Shown: positions 51,296-59,816 of the stretch, piece by piece
Layout of the letters: every line of letters starts with the position of its first letter
Numbering within the stretch: position 1 is the stretch's first letter
DNA from: Acinetobacter calcoaceticus DSM 30006 = CIP 81.8
GTDB lineage: Bacteria; Pseudomonadota; Gammaproteobacteria; Pseudomonadales; Moraxellaceae
Direction: 5' to 3'
Length of the DNA: 64,000 nucleotides
Assembly (NCBI RefSeq): GCF_000368965.1
Contig: NZ_KB849784.1
Coordinates: 188,641-252,640, forward strand
Notes under the pieces: model-generated
The model's input: the letters and a program-made list of their open reading frames with translations, nothing else
What the model was told of the DNA's origin: nothing
Databases searched by the model: none
Program-made: the position numbers and the translations under genes

Positions 51296-51569
51296 TGCCC
51301 GCCTCACAGATTTTGTCGTTTTTGGTCGGAACCGCTCTTAAAAGAAATGTACTTATAATCATTATGATCTACTACAAACTTTAACACAGTACATTAAAAG
51401 AGCAACTTTCTTTTCAAAATAGAAATGTGAAGTTTCAATTAAAGGTTTTTAGATACATAAAGTGGGTATGTTTGAGGAAAATACAACAAATGTTTGAAGG
51501 TAGAGAATTGTAAGATGTTAGAAATACGAGTTCATAAAATAGCCTCATGATCAATAGACAAAGGTAGAA

Positions 51570-51785
51570 ATGCACTCAACACTAGACGTTAATAGCCAAA
51601 AGAAAATGACGGCTGAAGAAATGCTGGAAGAAATTGAATATCCACTTGAGAACCTTCAAAACTTAATTTTTGCCTTTTCAAAAATGAAAGTCAATGATGG
51701 TTTAAAAGAACAAGAATTTAGCGCCATCATCAACACACTACATCACCAAGTGGTTAATATTAACCGCGCGATTCATGCCAAATGA
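51570..51785 (+). CDS. Small helical hypothetical protein
   Basis: 71 residues, starting at ATG 51570 with AAGG six to nine bases upstream. Predominantly helical and amphipathic (TAEEMLEEIEYPLENLQNLIF, EQEFSAIINTLHHQVVNINRAI), reminiscent of small phasin- or HPt-like bundles but not assignable. A strong terminator follows directly. It is divergent from the orphan kinase; partnership with it is possible but not shown. The 262-bp region between them holds both promoters. Confidence 0.72.
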   Translation: MHSTLDVNSQKKMTAEEMLEEIEYPLENLQNLIFAFSKMKVNDGLKEQEFSAIINTLHHQVVNINRAIHAK

Positions 51786-51793
51786 ATAAAAAC

Positions 51794-51816
51794 AAACCCG
51801 GCTTAGGCCGGGTTTT
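51794..51816. terminator. Terminator between convergent genes
   Basis: AAACCCGGC-TTAG-GCCGGGTTT with a short T-run, lying immediately before the stop of the AbiC-like gene on the opposite strand. Confidence 0.88.
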
Positions 51817-51819
51817 GAA

Positions 51820-52710
51820 TTACTTATTATTAAATAAATCTTTATGCATAGCCCAAAAAAAGTATGTTTCATCAAAATTATCTCGTGCATAAATATGATA
51901 GCCACGTGGATTAAAACTATGAAACAATTCCTTGCCTTGGAAAATCTCTTTAAATTCCCAATACAAGGGAGCTATAAAAAATATTGTTATTTGCTCAGAA
52001 TTAAGACAAGAATTACGAATTAATTGTAAATATATTTCTTTTTCATTTTCATCAAGATAGTCAGCAGAATCAATTAATATAAAAAGACTGTCATAAATCA
52101 AAATATATGAATAAACACTAGTTAAGGGAGTATTATTATTTAACTCTGATAAAAAAACATGATAATCATTTCTTAATTGATTCAACTCTTCTTCTGTTTG
52201 ATATCTAGCGCTTAATATCTTTTTTGTGAAAAAAGTATTAATTCTATCAAATATTTGTGCACCACTAATTTCCCCATCCTCATTATTTGAAGCCTTAATA
52301 CTATTAAATAGTTGCATTTTATAATTCAAAAGAGAATAAAATTTATTATCAAAATTTGATTTTTGTATCTCTTTCATTTGCGTATTATGAGCCAATCGAG
52401 CGAAATGCAATTGATTTTTAGAAGTATTTTTTGCCTGATTAAGCTGAGTAGTCATTGCTTCACGTGCATCTTTATTAGCTTTTCTTTGCTGTAAAGCAGA
52501 GTAAATTAATAAAACAACTGTGAGCGATGTGAATAAGGTATTTAAGCTTCCATAAATATCACCAAAAGGGCCAAACTCATTAAAGTCGGTTGGAAGTTTG
52601 TATGATTCAATTAAAAGTCTAAAAATCAGAGGGAATGCTATCCATAAAGATAGAATAGAAATAATTCCTACACCCCATATGAGTTTTTTTTGTAAGTCAG
52701 TTAAGTTCAT
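51820..52710 (-). CDS. Putative AbiC-like phage abortive-infection membrane protein
   Basis: 296 residues, visibly AT-rich compared with neighbours. Two N-terminal helices (IWGVGIISILSLWIAFPLIF and the NTLFTSLTVVLLIYSALQQ segment) flank GPFGDIYGSLNTLF, the characteristic opening of the putAbiC (PF16872) family, followed by a coiled region and NFDNKFYSLLNYKMQLFNSI, another family-typical motif. These proteins are implicated in phage abortive infection in lactococci and are scattered in Proteobacteria. It lies next to tRNA-Leu with no integrase in view. No clear ribosome site; a 36-codon frame ends 12 bp upstream. Defence role is inferred, not demonstrated. Confidence 0.68.
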   Translation of the reverse strand: MNLTDLQKKLIWGVGIISILSLWIAFPLIFRLLIESYKLPTDFNEFGPFGDIYGSLNTLFTSLTVVLLIYSALQQRKANKDAREAMTTQLNQAKNTSKNQLHFARLAHNTQMKEIQKSNFDNKFYSLLNYKMQLFNSIKASNNEDGEISGAQIFDRINTFFTKKILSARYQTEEELNQLRNDYHVFLSELNNNTPLTSVYSYILIYDSLFILIDSADYLDENEKEIYLQLIRNSCLNSEQITIFFIAPLYWEFKEIFQGKELFHSFNPRGYHIYARDNFDETYFFWAMHKDLFNNK

Positions 52711-52721
52711 TTTGAAATAAT

Positions 52722-52832
52722 TTATTTAAATTGATTTGCATCAGTCTCAGCTATAGAGACTAAACCCGAACGCATTTCTTCACGTGTTTGACGGTACAAC
52801 TGAATCAGCTTTGTTTCATCATATATTATCAA
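52722..52832 (-). CDS. Possible 36-codon ORF upstream of the AbiC-like gene (or gene remnant)
   Basis: On the minus strand a TTG at 52830-52832 (CGGA upstream) opens IIYDETKLIQLYRQTREEMR and ends ETDANQFK before TAA at 52722-52724. The frame is open further upstream (VLEIFYGILIIYDE) up to the tRNA terminator but without a start. The composition looks coding rather than random, so this may be a small protein made ahead of the AbiC-like gene or the tail of a lost gene. No family recognised. Confidence 0.35.
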   Translation of the reverse strand: MIIYDETKLIQLYRQTREEMRSGLVSIAETDANQFK

Positions 52833-52857
52833 AATTCCGTAAAAAATTTCTAAAACA

Positions 52858-52890
52858 AAAAACCCCTAAGCCGTTAGCTTAGGGGTTTTT
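52858..52890 (-). terminator. Terminator of tRNA-Leu
   Basis: AAAAACCCCTAAGC-CGTTA-GCTTAGGGGTTTTT, T-runs on both strands, directly 3' of the tRNA gene. Confidence 0.92.
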
Positions 52891-52913
52891 CTAGAATCTT
52901 ACGATTCTGAATA

Positions 52914-53000
52914 TGGTCCCGAGGGTCGGACTCGAACCGACACGTCATCTCTGACAGCGGATTTTGAGTCCGCCGCGTCTACCAATTTCACCACCTCGGG
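52914..53000 (-). tRNA. tRNA-Leu (anticodon CAA)
   Basis: 87 nt including an encoded CCA. Acceptor arms CCCGAGG and CCTCGGG with discriminator A; D-arm GTGGTGAAATTGGTAGAC; anticodon stem GCGGA/TCCGC with loop CTCAAAA, giving anticodon CAA for TTG codons; a long class II variable arm (TGTCAGAGATGACG); T-loop GGTTCGAGTCC. All features fit bacterial tRNA-Leu. Confidence 0.97.
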
Positions 53001-53182
53001 AGAGGAAGTATGTTTGTGTTGCGTATATTAGCGCGTTTGTAAAACTTGTCAAACCCTAAGTGAATATTATCGTTCACTTTTAGATCACTTAAACATTTTT
53101 CATGATTTAAGCCAGAAGCACAGCCATAAAAAAGCGAAAAAGTTTATACTAGGCGCAATTTTTGCGGTGTTTTTTTCTAAAT

Positions 53183-54220
53183 ATGCAACTGTCTGACTTT
53201 TCCTTTGAATTACCTGATGAACTTATTGCCCGTTACCCTCTTGAATCACGTAGTGCTTCACGGTTGTTGCACTTAGACTCAAAGGGTCAATATCACGATC
53301 ACATGTTCACAGACATTATCGATCTGTTCGAAGAAGGTGATCTGCTAGTGCTCAATGACACCAAGGTCATGAAAGCTCGACTTAAAGGAAAACGTTCTAC
53401 AGGTGGTGCTATCGAGATTTTGGTTGAGCGTATGCTGAACCACACCACAGCGTATTGTCATATTAAATCAAGCAACTCACCTAAAGCGGGTGCTGAGCTT
53501 TTTGTTGGTGCAGATAACATTCCTGTGATTGTACGTGGTCGTCACGAAAATTTATTTGTGGTTGAGTTTTCACAGCCAATCTTGCCTGTCCTTGAGCAAT
53601 ATGGTCAGTTACCTATTCCGCCTTACTTTAACCGTGAGGCAGAAGAAATTGACACCGAACGTTATCAAACGGTTTTTCATAATCCTGAAAAAATTGCCAG
53701 TGTTGCCGCACCCACTGCAAGCTTACATTTTGATGAAGAATTATTAGCAAAGTTAGAACAAAAAAATGTTCAAAAAACTTTTGTGACTTTACACGTGGGG
53801 GCTGGCACATTTATGCCAGTTCGTACTGATGACATTACCAACCATATCATGCACAGTGAATGGTGTGATGTTCCTCAAGAAACAATTGACCTAATTTTGG
53901 CGACTAAAGCACGCGGAAATAAAGTGATTGCCATAGGTACAACAGCAACACGTGCTTTGGAAAGTGCAGCTCAAGCCCATAGCGGTAAAATTGCGGCTTG
54001 GACTGGCGACACACAAATCTTTATCTATCCGGGCTACCAGTTCTGCATCGTAGACCGTTTAATTACAAACTTCCATTTACCAGAATCTACCCTGCTCATG
54101 TTGGTGTCAGCTCTTTCAAATCGAGACAACATTTTAGCTGCCTATGAACATGCGGTTAAAAACCGCTATCGTTTCTTTAGTTATGGCGATGCAATGCTGA
54201 TTGATAAATTAGAAGTTTAA
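53183..54220 (+). CDS. queA: S-adenosylmethionine:tRNA ribosyltransferase-isomerase
   Basis: QueA transfers and isomerises the ribosyl part of SAM onto preQ1 in tRNA, making epoxyqueuosine. 345 residues from ATG 53183 (MQLSDFSFELPDELIARYPL); a TTG-initiated longer frame at 53162 is unlikely. Motifs: LLVLNDTKVMKARLKG, YCHIKSSNSPKAG, TVFHNPEKIASVAAPTASLHF, VTLHVGAGTFMPVR and TNFHLPESTLLMLVSA, all diagnostic. It works with Tgt, encoded 2 kb downstream on the same strand, although two unrelated genes intervene. Confidence 0.96.
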   Translation: MQLSDFSFELPDELIARYPLESRSASRLLHLDSKGQYHDHMFTDIIDLFEEGDLLVLNDTKVMKARLKGKRSTGGAIEILVERMLNHTTAYCHIKSSNSPKAGAELFVGADNIPVIVRGRHENLFVVEFSQPILPVLEQYGQLPIPPYFNREAEEIDTERYQTVFHNPEKIASVAAPTASLHFDEELLAKLEQKNVQKTFVTLHVGAGTFMPVRTDDITNHIMHSEWCDVPQETIDLILATKARGNKVIAIGTTATRALESAAQAHSGKIAAWTGDTQIFIYPGYQFCIVDRLITNFHLPESTLLMLVSALSNRDNILAAYEHAVKNRYRFFSYGDAMLIDKLEV

Positions 54221-54455
54221 AAAATTAAGGTTGGGTTAAACCATACTGGTGAATTAAAAGGTTTAACCCAGCCCAGATATTTACAATAAAAAATAATGAA
54301 TTTAATCCTGTGTGTTTCAGAAATTTATAGATAAAACTCAAGCATCAATTTTTTGAAGACAATTTCTTAATTTAAAAGCATTTAGTATTTATCTCTTTCA
54401 ATTTAAAAGATAATCTTAGATAGCACTTTTTTATGATAATCAATTCATTACCTCC

Positions 54456-55484
54456 ATGCCAATCGATACCGTACAAGAAGCTCTTCATATAAGACGTAAA
54501 AAAAATACACAGGTTTTTCGCAACATTGCTCGACTTTGGGATGCTGGACAAAAATCTCATTCAGTCCAAGATCTTTTAGATGCTTTACATCCGTGGCGTG
54601 AAGATCACAACCTTCGCTTTTTTAATGTACTCCCCTACTTACTCGCAATTTGCAGCATCACAATATTAGCTTTTAGCTATTTTCTTCATCCGCATATTCA
54701 ATATCTTTTGAGCTTTTTAGGCGCATTTTTAACAGGGTTTCTGGCGTATTTACTCTATCAATCTGAAGAACCCTTAACGCAAGTCATTCGTTATCTAGAA
54801 CAGCGTATGGTGATATTGCGTTATGGTTTACAATTTCAGAAGTTGCCAGCCTATCTTCCCATTCATGTGCAGCCAGTTTTAGTTCTGAGTAAATTAAAAC
54901 AGTATTTCCCATTGTTTAACCGAGGGACTGAATCTAACGAAATTACCCAATATGCTTCTGTTACATGGAACGATGGCGTAACCGATCATCAAGTCTTGCT
55001 GTTTCAATACCATTACGTTAATGAAATACCGATTATTCAAGATCAAAGTAGCGATAAAAAAATTATAAAAGAAATTCATAAAGACTTATGGGGCGCTTTT
55101 ATATTTGAAATGCCTGCTCTGGGTATTGCTGTCAGCAATCAGCGCTCTCGGTTTTTTGCACCCTACAGCAGTAAATGGCAAAGTAGTGATATTTTAATTA
55201 ACCAAGAACTTAATATTTATGGGGTTAATCAACATCAGTTAGCCAAAGAAGTCAGCCCAAGCTTAACTTTAAAATTATATGATTTTTTTCAGCACTTTAC
55301 AGGTGATTTAATTTATCATCACGAAGAACAAATTTTGTGTTATCTGGGTGAGAAAAATCTTTTCCAGACCACCAGTAAGCAAAGTGAAATTCATGATGTT
55401 TCAGCATTACGTGGGCACTTGCGTACCATGACCATGCCGCAATATGAAAAATTTCAGCAAGTAATGTTGAACTTAATTAAATAA
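54456..55484 (+). CDS. Membrane protein of unknown function, partner of LemA
   Basis: 342 residues. A soluble N-terminus of about 55 residues, then two adjacent transmembrane helices (FFNVLPYLLAICSITILAFSY and YLLSFLGAFLTGFLAYLLY), and a long soluble C-terminal region with WGAFIFEMPALGIAVSNQRS. The layout resembles DUF3137-type proteins that often sit beside lemA, but I cannot confirm the family. The lemA gene follows after 85 bp on the same strand. The 235-bp gap before it contains an 11-bp-arm palindrome (54232-54270). Confidence 0.7.
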   Translation: MPIDTVQEALHIRRKKNTQVFRNIARLWDAGQKSHSVQDLLDALHPWREDHNLRFFNVLPYLLAICSITILAFSYFLHPHIQYLLSFLGAFLTGFLAYLLYQSEEPLTQVIRYLEQRMVILRYGLQFQKLPAYLPIHVQPVLVLSKLKQYFPLFNRGTESNEITQYASVTWNDGVTDHQVLLFQYHYVNEIPIIQDQSSDKKIIKEIHKDLWGAFIFEMPALGIAVSNQRSRFFAPYSSKWQSSDILINQELNIYGVNQHQLAKEVSPSLTLKLYDFFQHFTGDLIYHHEEQILCYLGEKNLFQTTSKQSEIHDVSALRGHLRTMTMPQYEKFQQVMLNLIK

Positions 55485-55569
55485 ATCTCTCGTATTACTT
55501 CATTGGCGACTCATTAAAAAATGAGATATCCCAAAGTGTACTGAGGGAATAACAATAAGAGGACCGACC

Positions 55570-56139
55570 ATGACTGGTTTATTTATTTTCTTGGGGATTT
55601 TTGTTGTACTGATCGTCTTGGGCATTCATATCCGCAATACCATCGTACGTTATTTTAATGCGACCAAACGTGCCTGGGCAGAGGTTGCCAATTTCGAGCG
55701 TCAAAAAGTCAAAACTTTAGAAGCGCTTGAGACAACACTGAATCAATATACTCAGTTTGAAAAATCGACATTAGAAAAAGTCATCGAACTACGTCAGCAA
55801 ATTCTTAATTTAAATGTGAATAACACTGATATTTCTCAGCTACAGCACATCGAGAAAATGAGCCAAGAACTGATTCGAAGCTTAAATGTTGTTGTTGAAA
55901 ACTATCCTGAGCTTAAAGCCGACTCACTCTATAGCAAGATGATGGATGATATTCAGGAACAAAACGAAAATGTGGGCGCGGCTATTACCATTTTTAACCG
56001 TAATGTCGAGCTGTTCAACAACCAGATTGAAGTATTCCCTAACAATCTCATCAATACATTAACTTTATCTAAGAAAGCGATTCGTCCTTTTAAGGATAAT
56101 CTTGTTAATGAAAATTTTGACTATAAACCTAATTTTTAA
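55570..56139 (+). CDS. LemA family protein
   Basis: 189 residues. N-terminal signal-anchor (LFIFLGIFVVLIVLGIHI) followed directly by the long antiparallel helices of LemA: YFNATKRAWAEVANFERQKV, IEKMSQELIRSLNVVVENYPELKADSLY and ENVGAAITIFNRNVELFNNQIEVFPNNLI. LemA proteins are membrane-anchored with the helical domain outside or in the cytoplasm depending on species; roles include two-component-linked and protease-linked functions. Good ribosome site (AGAGGACCGACC). Probably cotranscribed with the upstream membrane protein gene. Confidence 0.88.
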   Translation: MTGLFIFLGIFVVLIVLGIHIRNTIVRYFNATKRAWAEVANFERQKVKTLEALETTLNQYTQFEKSTLEKVIELRQQILNLNVNNTDISQLQHIEKMSQELIRSLNVVVENYPELKADSLYSKMMDDIQEQNENVGAAITIFNRNVELFNNQIEVFPNNLINTLTLSKKAIRPFKDNLVNENFDYKPNF

Positions 56140-56292
56140 TAGGAAAAAAACAGCCCCTAACCTGTCGGAAATTTTATCTATTTTATAGCCAGCTACATTT
56201 AGTAGTAGAACTACATCGCAGAATCAAGGAAAATAGCTCTCTTTTTAGCAGCGAACTGTTTCTTCGCCTCTGCTCGTGTTCAGGATTTTTAG

Positions 56293-57426
56293 ATGAAGTT
56301 TGAAAAATTAGGTCAGTCGGGGCGCGCCCGTCGTGGTCGTTTAACTTTAGAGCATGGTGTTGTTGAGACACCTGTTTTTATGCCAGTGGGGACTTACGGC
56401 ACAGTCAAAGGTATGTTACTGCGTGATATCGAAGACATTCAGGCACAAATTATTTTAGGAAATACATTCCATTTATATTTGCGTCCAGGTCTTGAAGTGA
56501 TTAAAGAACACGGCGGTTTACATGACTTTATTAAATGGAATAAGCCAATTTTGACTGACTCTGGCGGTTTCCAGGTTTTTAGTCTTGGCGCAATGCGCAA
56601 AATCAAAGAGGAAGGTGTTACTTTCCGCTCACCGATTGATGGTTCAAAAGTATTTTTATCGCCTGAAATTTCTATGGAAATTCAGCAGGTTTTGAACTCT
56701 GACATCGTCATGATTTTTGATGAATGTACACCTTATCCTGCAACTCATGAAGAAGCACAAAAATCATTGCAGCTTTCTTTACGCTGGGCAAAACGTTGTA
56801 AAACCCATCATCATGATGAGCTCAAAAATAAGAATGCGTTATTTGGCATTATTCAAGGCGGTATGTATGAAGACTTACGTGATGAGTCTTTAAATGGTCT
56901 TCTTGAAATCGGATTTGATGGTTATGCGATTGGCGGCTTATCTGTAGGTGAACCTAAAGACGAGATGATCAAAGTTTTAGATTATCTACCTAGCAAAATG
57001 CCACAAGATAAACCGCGTTACTTGATGGGCGTTGGTAAACCTGAAGATATCGTTGAAGCGGTGCGCCGCGGTGTCGATATGTTCGACTGTGTAATGCCAA
57101 CCCGTAATGCGCGAAACGGTCATTATTTTGTCACTGATGGTCTGGTACGTATTCGTAATAGTAAATATCGCCATGACCAGAGCCCGCTCGATCCACATTG
57201 CGATTGCTACACTTGTAAAAACTTTACCCGTGCTTATCTATTCCATCTTGAAAAATGTGGAGAGATGTTAGCGTCTATGCTCGGTACCATTCATAACTTA
57301 CGTTATTACCAACGTTTAACTGAAGGTATGCGTGATGCATTAGAAAATGGCACATTTGACGAATTTGTTCAGGACTTTTATGCCCGCCGTGGTTTAGAAG
57401 TTCCACCATGTCCGGTCGATGAATAA
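56293..57426 (+). CDS. tgt: Queuine tRNA-ribosyltransferase
   Basis: Tgt exchanges guanine-34 for preQ1 in GUN-anticodon tRNAs. 377 residues from ATG 56293 (AGGA at eight bases). The catalytic base region is LTDSGGFQVFSLG, the substrate specificity loop IFDECTPYP, the ribose-binding GLSVGEP and MGVGKPEDIVEAV, the nucleophile loop CVMPTRNARNGHYF, and the zinc site CDCYTCKNFTRAYLFHL with a later His. Full length. It is followed by yajC-secDF, the classic queA-tgt-yajC-secD-secF order with two extra genes between queA and tgt. Confidence 0.97.
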   Translation: MKFEKLGQSGRARRGRLTLEHGVVETPVFMPVGTYGTVKGMLLRDIEDIQAQIILGNTFHLYLRPGLEVIKEHGGLHDFIKWNKPILTDSGGFQVFSLGAMRKIKEEGVTFRSPIDGSKVFLSPEISMEIQQVLNSDIVMIFDECTPYPATHEEAQKSLQLSLRWAKRCKTHHHDELKNKNALFGIIQGGMYEDLRDESLNGLLEIGFDGYAIGGLSVGEPKDEMIKVLDYLPSKMPQDKPRYLMGVGKPEDIVEAVRRGVDMFDCVMPTRNARNGHYFVTDGLVRIRNSKYRHDQSPLDPHCDCYTCKNFTRAYLFHLEKCGEMLASMLGTIHNLRYYQRLTEGMRDALENGTFDEFVQDFYARRGLEVPPCPVDE

Positions 57427-57525
57427 GCCCGATTTGCGCTCAACCTCAAGACAAGGTAAATTGCAAAACGAATTAGGATTATGTCAGGTATCTGACTCAT
57501 ATTTTTTAACTTTAAGGAAATCAAA

Positions 57526-57855
57526 ATGAGCTTTTTAATTTCTGCTGCACATGCAGCACCGGCAGCTGGCCCAACTACAGGTATTTTGCCAAACATCTTG
57601 ATGATTGTCGTATTCGTTGCAATCTTTTATTTCTTAATTTGGCGCCCTCAAGCAAAACGTGCTAAAGAACACCGTTCTTTAATCGAGAGCTTAGGTGTAG
57701 GCAGTGAAGTTGTGTTCGCTGGTGGTTTAATGGGCAAAGTGACCAAAATTGAAGGTGACTATGCAGTTGTTGAACTTAGCCGTGGTGTAGAAGTAAAAAT
57801 TCAGCGTGCCAGCGTAATTTCAGTATTACCTGAAGGCACTCTAAATAACCTTTAA
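57526..57855 (+). CDS. yajC: Preprotein translocase subunit YajC
   Basis: 109 residues. One membrane helix (ILPNILMIVVFVAIFYFLIW) followed by RPQAKRAKEHRSLIESL, the family signature, and a small cytoplasmic domain (VGSEVVFAGGLMGKVTKIEG). YajC associates with SecDF and SecYEG to aid export. Good ribosome site (AAGGAAATCAAA). A hairpin lies between it and secD. Confidence 0.95.
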   Translation: MSFLISAAHAAPAAGPTTGILPNILMIVVFVAIFYFLIWRPQAKRAKEHRSLIESLGVGSEVVFAGGLMGKVTKIEGDYAVVELSRGVEVKIQRASVISVLPEGTLNNL

Positions 57856-57865
57856 TCATAAAACA

Positions 57866-57889
57866 GTCGTGCTTTAGCACGGCTTTTTC
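57866..57889 (+). terminator. Terminator-like hairpin between yajC and secD
   Basis: GTCGTGC-TTTA-GCACGGC followed by TTTTTC. Inside an otherwise continuous operon it may lower secDF expression relative to yajC. Confidence 0.6.
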
Positions 57890-57906
57890 ATTTAAGAAGA
57901 AAGCGA

Positions 57907-59808
57907 ATGCGTTACCCTGCATGGAAATATTTACTGATTCTGGTTGTTCTGGTAATCAGTACATTATACGCACTGCCTAGTCTATATCCGGATGAGCCCG
58001 CCGTTCAAATTTCCGGTGCCAAAGCTGGCACCCAAATTGATCAAAGTGTGGTGCAAAAAGCAGAGCAAATTTTAAAAACAGCAAATATTGCAAGTCACGA
58101 TAATACTTTTACAAATAATGCTGCCCTATTGCGTGTCAGCTCTTCTGAAGCGCAGTTGAAAGCAAAAGAAGTATTACGCCGTGACTTAGGTGATCAATAT
58201 GTTGTTGCCCTAAACCTTGCACCAACCACACCGGAATGGTTGCAAAAGATTGGGGCTAAACCAATGAAACTTGGTTTGGACTTACGTGGTGGTGTCCACT
58301 TCTTGCTTGAAGTAGATATGGACAAAGCCGTTGCCCAACGTATGGAAACCTCTGCCACCGATTTGCGTCGTCAGTTCCGTGAAAACAAGATCAAATTTAA
58401 CAGTCTTGCATTAACTAATAATGTGATCACTGTTCAATTTGCTGACAATGCTGACCGTGATGCAGCAATGGATTTTTTACGTCGTAATGGGAATGAATAT
58501 ACCCAACAGGCATTAGCAAGCTCTACAGGTTCTACTTTAAAGCTTACTTATACTGATGTACGTCGCCAAGAAATTCAGTCATATGCGGTGAATCAAAACT
58601 TAACAACATTACGTAATCGTATTAACGAACTTGGTGTTGCAGAAGCATTGGTACAAAGTCAGGGTAGCAACCGTATTGTCGTTGAATTACCGGGTGTTCA
58701 AGATACAGCTGAAGCGAAACGTGTTTTAGGCCGTACTGCAAACCTCGAATTCCGTTTGGTTTCTGACGCAAATGATCAATATATTGACCCATACACAGGT
58801 AAATATAATGGTCAACCTTTACCTCCGGGCACAGAAGTTTTTGCTTATGAGTCTTTAGACAGCGGCCGTCAACTTTTGTTGCAACGTAACCGTATCTTGA
58901 CGGGTGAGCGTGTTCAAAATGCAAGTTCTGGCTTTAGCCAAGACTCTGGTGGTGCCGAGGTAAATATTACCCTCGACAGTGCTGGCGGTAAGCTTATGTC
59001 CGATGCAACTCGTAATGCTGTTGGTAAACGCATGGCGGTATTGTTCATCGAAAATAAGCAAAAAATTACTTATGTCACAGATCCTAAAACTGGTGCACAA
59101 ACAGAAGTTCGTACTCCATACACTGAATCTGTAGTCATCAATGCTGCAACAGTTCAGGCCGTTTTAGGTTCAACTTTCCGTATTACCGGTTTAAGTTCTC
59201 CTCAAGAAGCATCAGAACTTGCATTAATGCTACGTGCAGGTGCTTTGGCTGCGCCAATGTATTTTGTTGAAGAACGTGTAGTTGGTCCAAGCCTTGGTCA
59301 AGAAAACATTGATAAGGGCGTATTATCAACTCAAATCGGCTTCTTGCTTGTTGCAATCTGGATGGTGGTTTTCTTCCGTCTATTCGGTTTAATCGCTAAC
59401 TTTGCACTCGTTGTTAACTTGGCAATGATTTTAACGGTTATGTCATGGATTGGGGCTTCCCTCACCTTACCAGGTATTGCGGGTATCGTTATTACCATTG
59501 GTATGGCCGTCGATGCGAACGTATTGATATGTGAGCGTATTCGAGAAGAAATGCTCTGGGGTGCATCGCCCAAACAGGCCATTGTGGCCGGTTATGATCG
59601 AGCCTACAACACCATTTTTGACTCGAACTTAACGACGTTCCTCGTTGCTTTCATTTTGTTTGCAATTGGTACAGGCCCGATCAAAGGTTTTGCCGTAACA
59701 TTAATGATTGGTATCGTGTGTTCGATGTTTACTGCAATTACAGTGACTCGCGCAATTGTACAAATCATTTATGGTAAACGCCGTAATTTGAAAAAGTTGA
59801 GCATTTAA
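57907..59808 (+). CDS. secD: Protein translocase subunit SecD
   Basis: 633 residues. SecDF uses the proton gradient to pull proteins out of the Sec channel on the periplasmic side. N-terminal helix (YLLILVVLVISTLYALPSLY), large periplasmic P1 domain with LGLDLRGGVHFLLEVDMD and RINELGVAEALVQSQGSNRI, then five C-terminal helices including FALVVNLAMILTVMSW, GIVITIGMAVDANVLICERI and FAVTLMIGIVCSMF. The conserved Asp of AVDANV is present. Eight bases separate it from secF. Confidence 0.97.
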   Translation: MRYPAWKYLLILVVLVISTLYALPSLYPDEPAVQISGAKAGTQIDQSVVQKAEQILKTANIASHDNTFTNNAALLRVSSSEAQLKAKEVLRRDLGDQYVVALNLAPTTPEWLQKIGAKPMKLGLDLRGGVHFLLEVDMDKAVAQRMETSATDLRRQFRENKIKFNSLALTNNVITVQFADNADRDAAMDFLRRNGNEYTQQALASSTGSTLKLTYTDVRRQEIQSYAVNQNLTTLRNRINELGVAEALVQSQGSNRIVVELPGVQDTAEAKRVLGRTANLEFRLVSDANDQYIDPYTGKYNGQPLPPGTEVFAYESLDSGRQLLLQRNRILTGERVQNASSGFSQDSGGAEVNITLDSAGGKLMSDATRNAVGKRMAVLFIENKQKITYVTDPKTGAQTEVRTPYTESVVINAATVQAVLGSTFRITGLSSPQEASELALMLRAGALAAPMYFVEERVVGPSLGQENIDKGVLSTQIGFLLVAIWMVVFFRLFGLIANFALVVNLAMILTVMSWIGASLTLPGIAGIVITIGMAVDANVLICERIREEMLWGASPKQAIVAGYDRAYNTIFDSNLTTFLVAFILFAIGTGPIKGFAVTLMIGIVCSMFTAITVTRAIVQIIYGKRRNLKKLSI

Positions 59809-59816
59809 GGAGATCG

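Noticed and set aside
51820..53000. Integrated prophage or integrative element at tRNA-Leu
   Set aside because: No integrase, no other mobile genes and no second copy of the tRNA 3' end are visible; only one foreign-looking gene is present.
54232..54270. Palindrome TGGGTTAAACC/GGTTTAACCCA after queA as a terminator
   Set aside because: The arms are perfect but the loop is 17 bases and no T-run follows on the plus strand; it is noted in the neighbouring gene entry only.
58622..59582. Antisense ORFs within secD
   Set aside because: Shadows of the secD coding frame; no independent signals.
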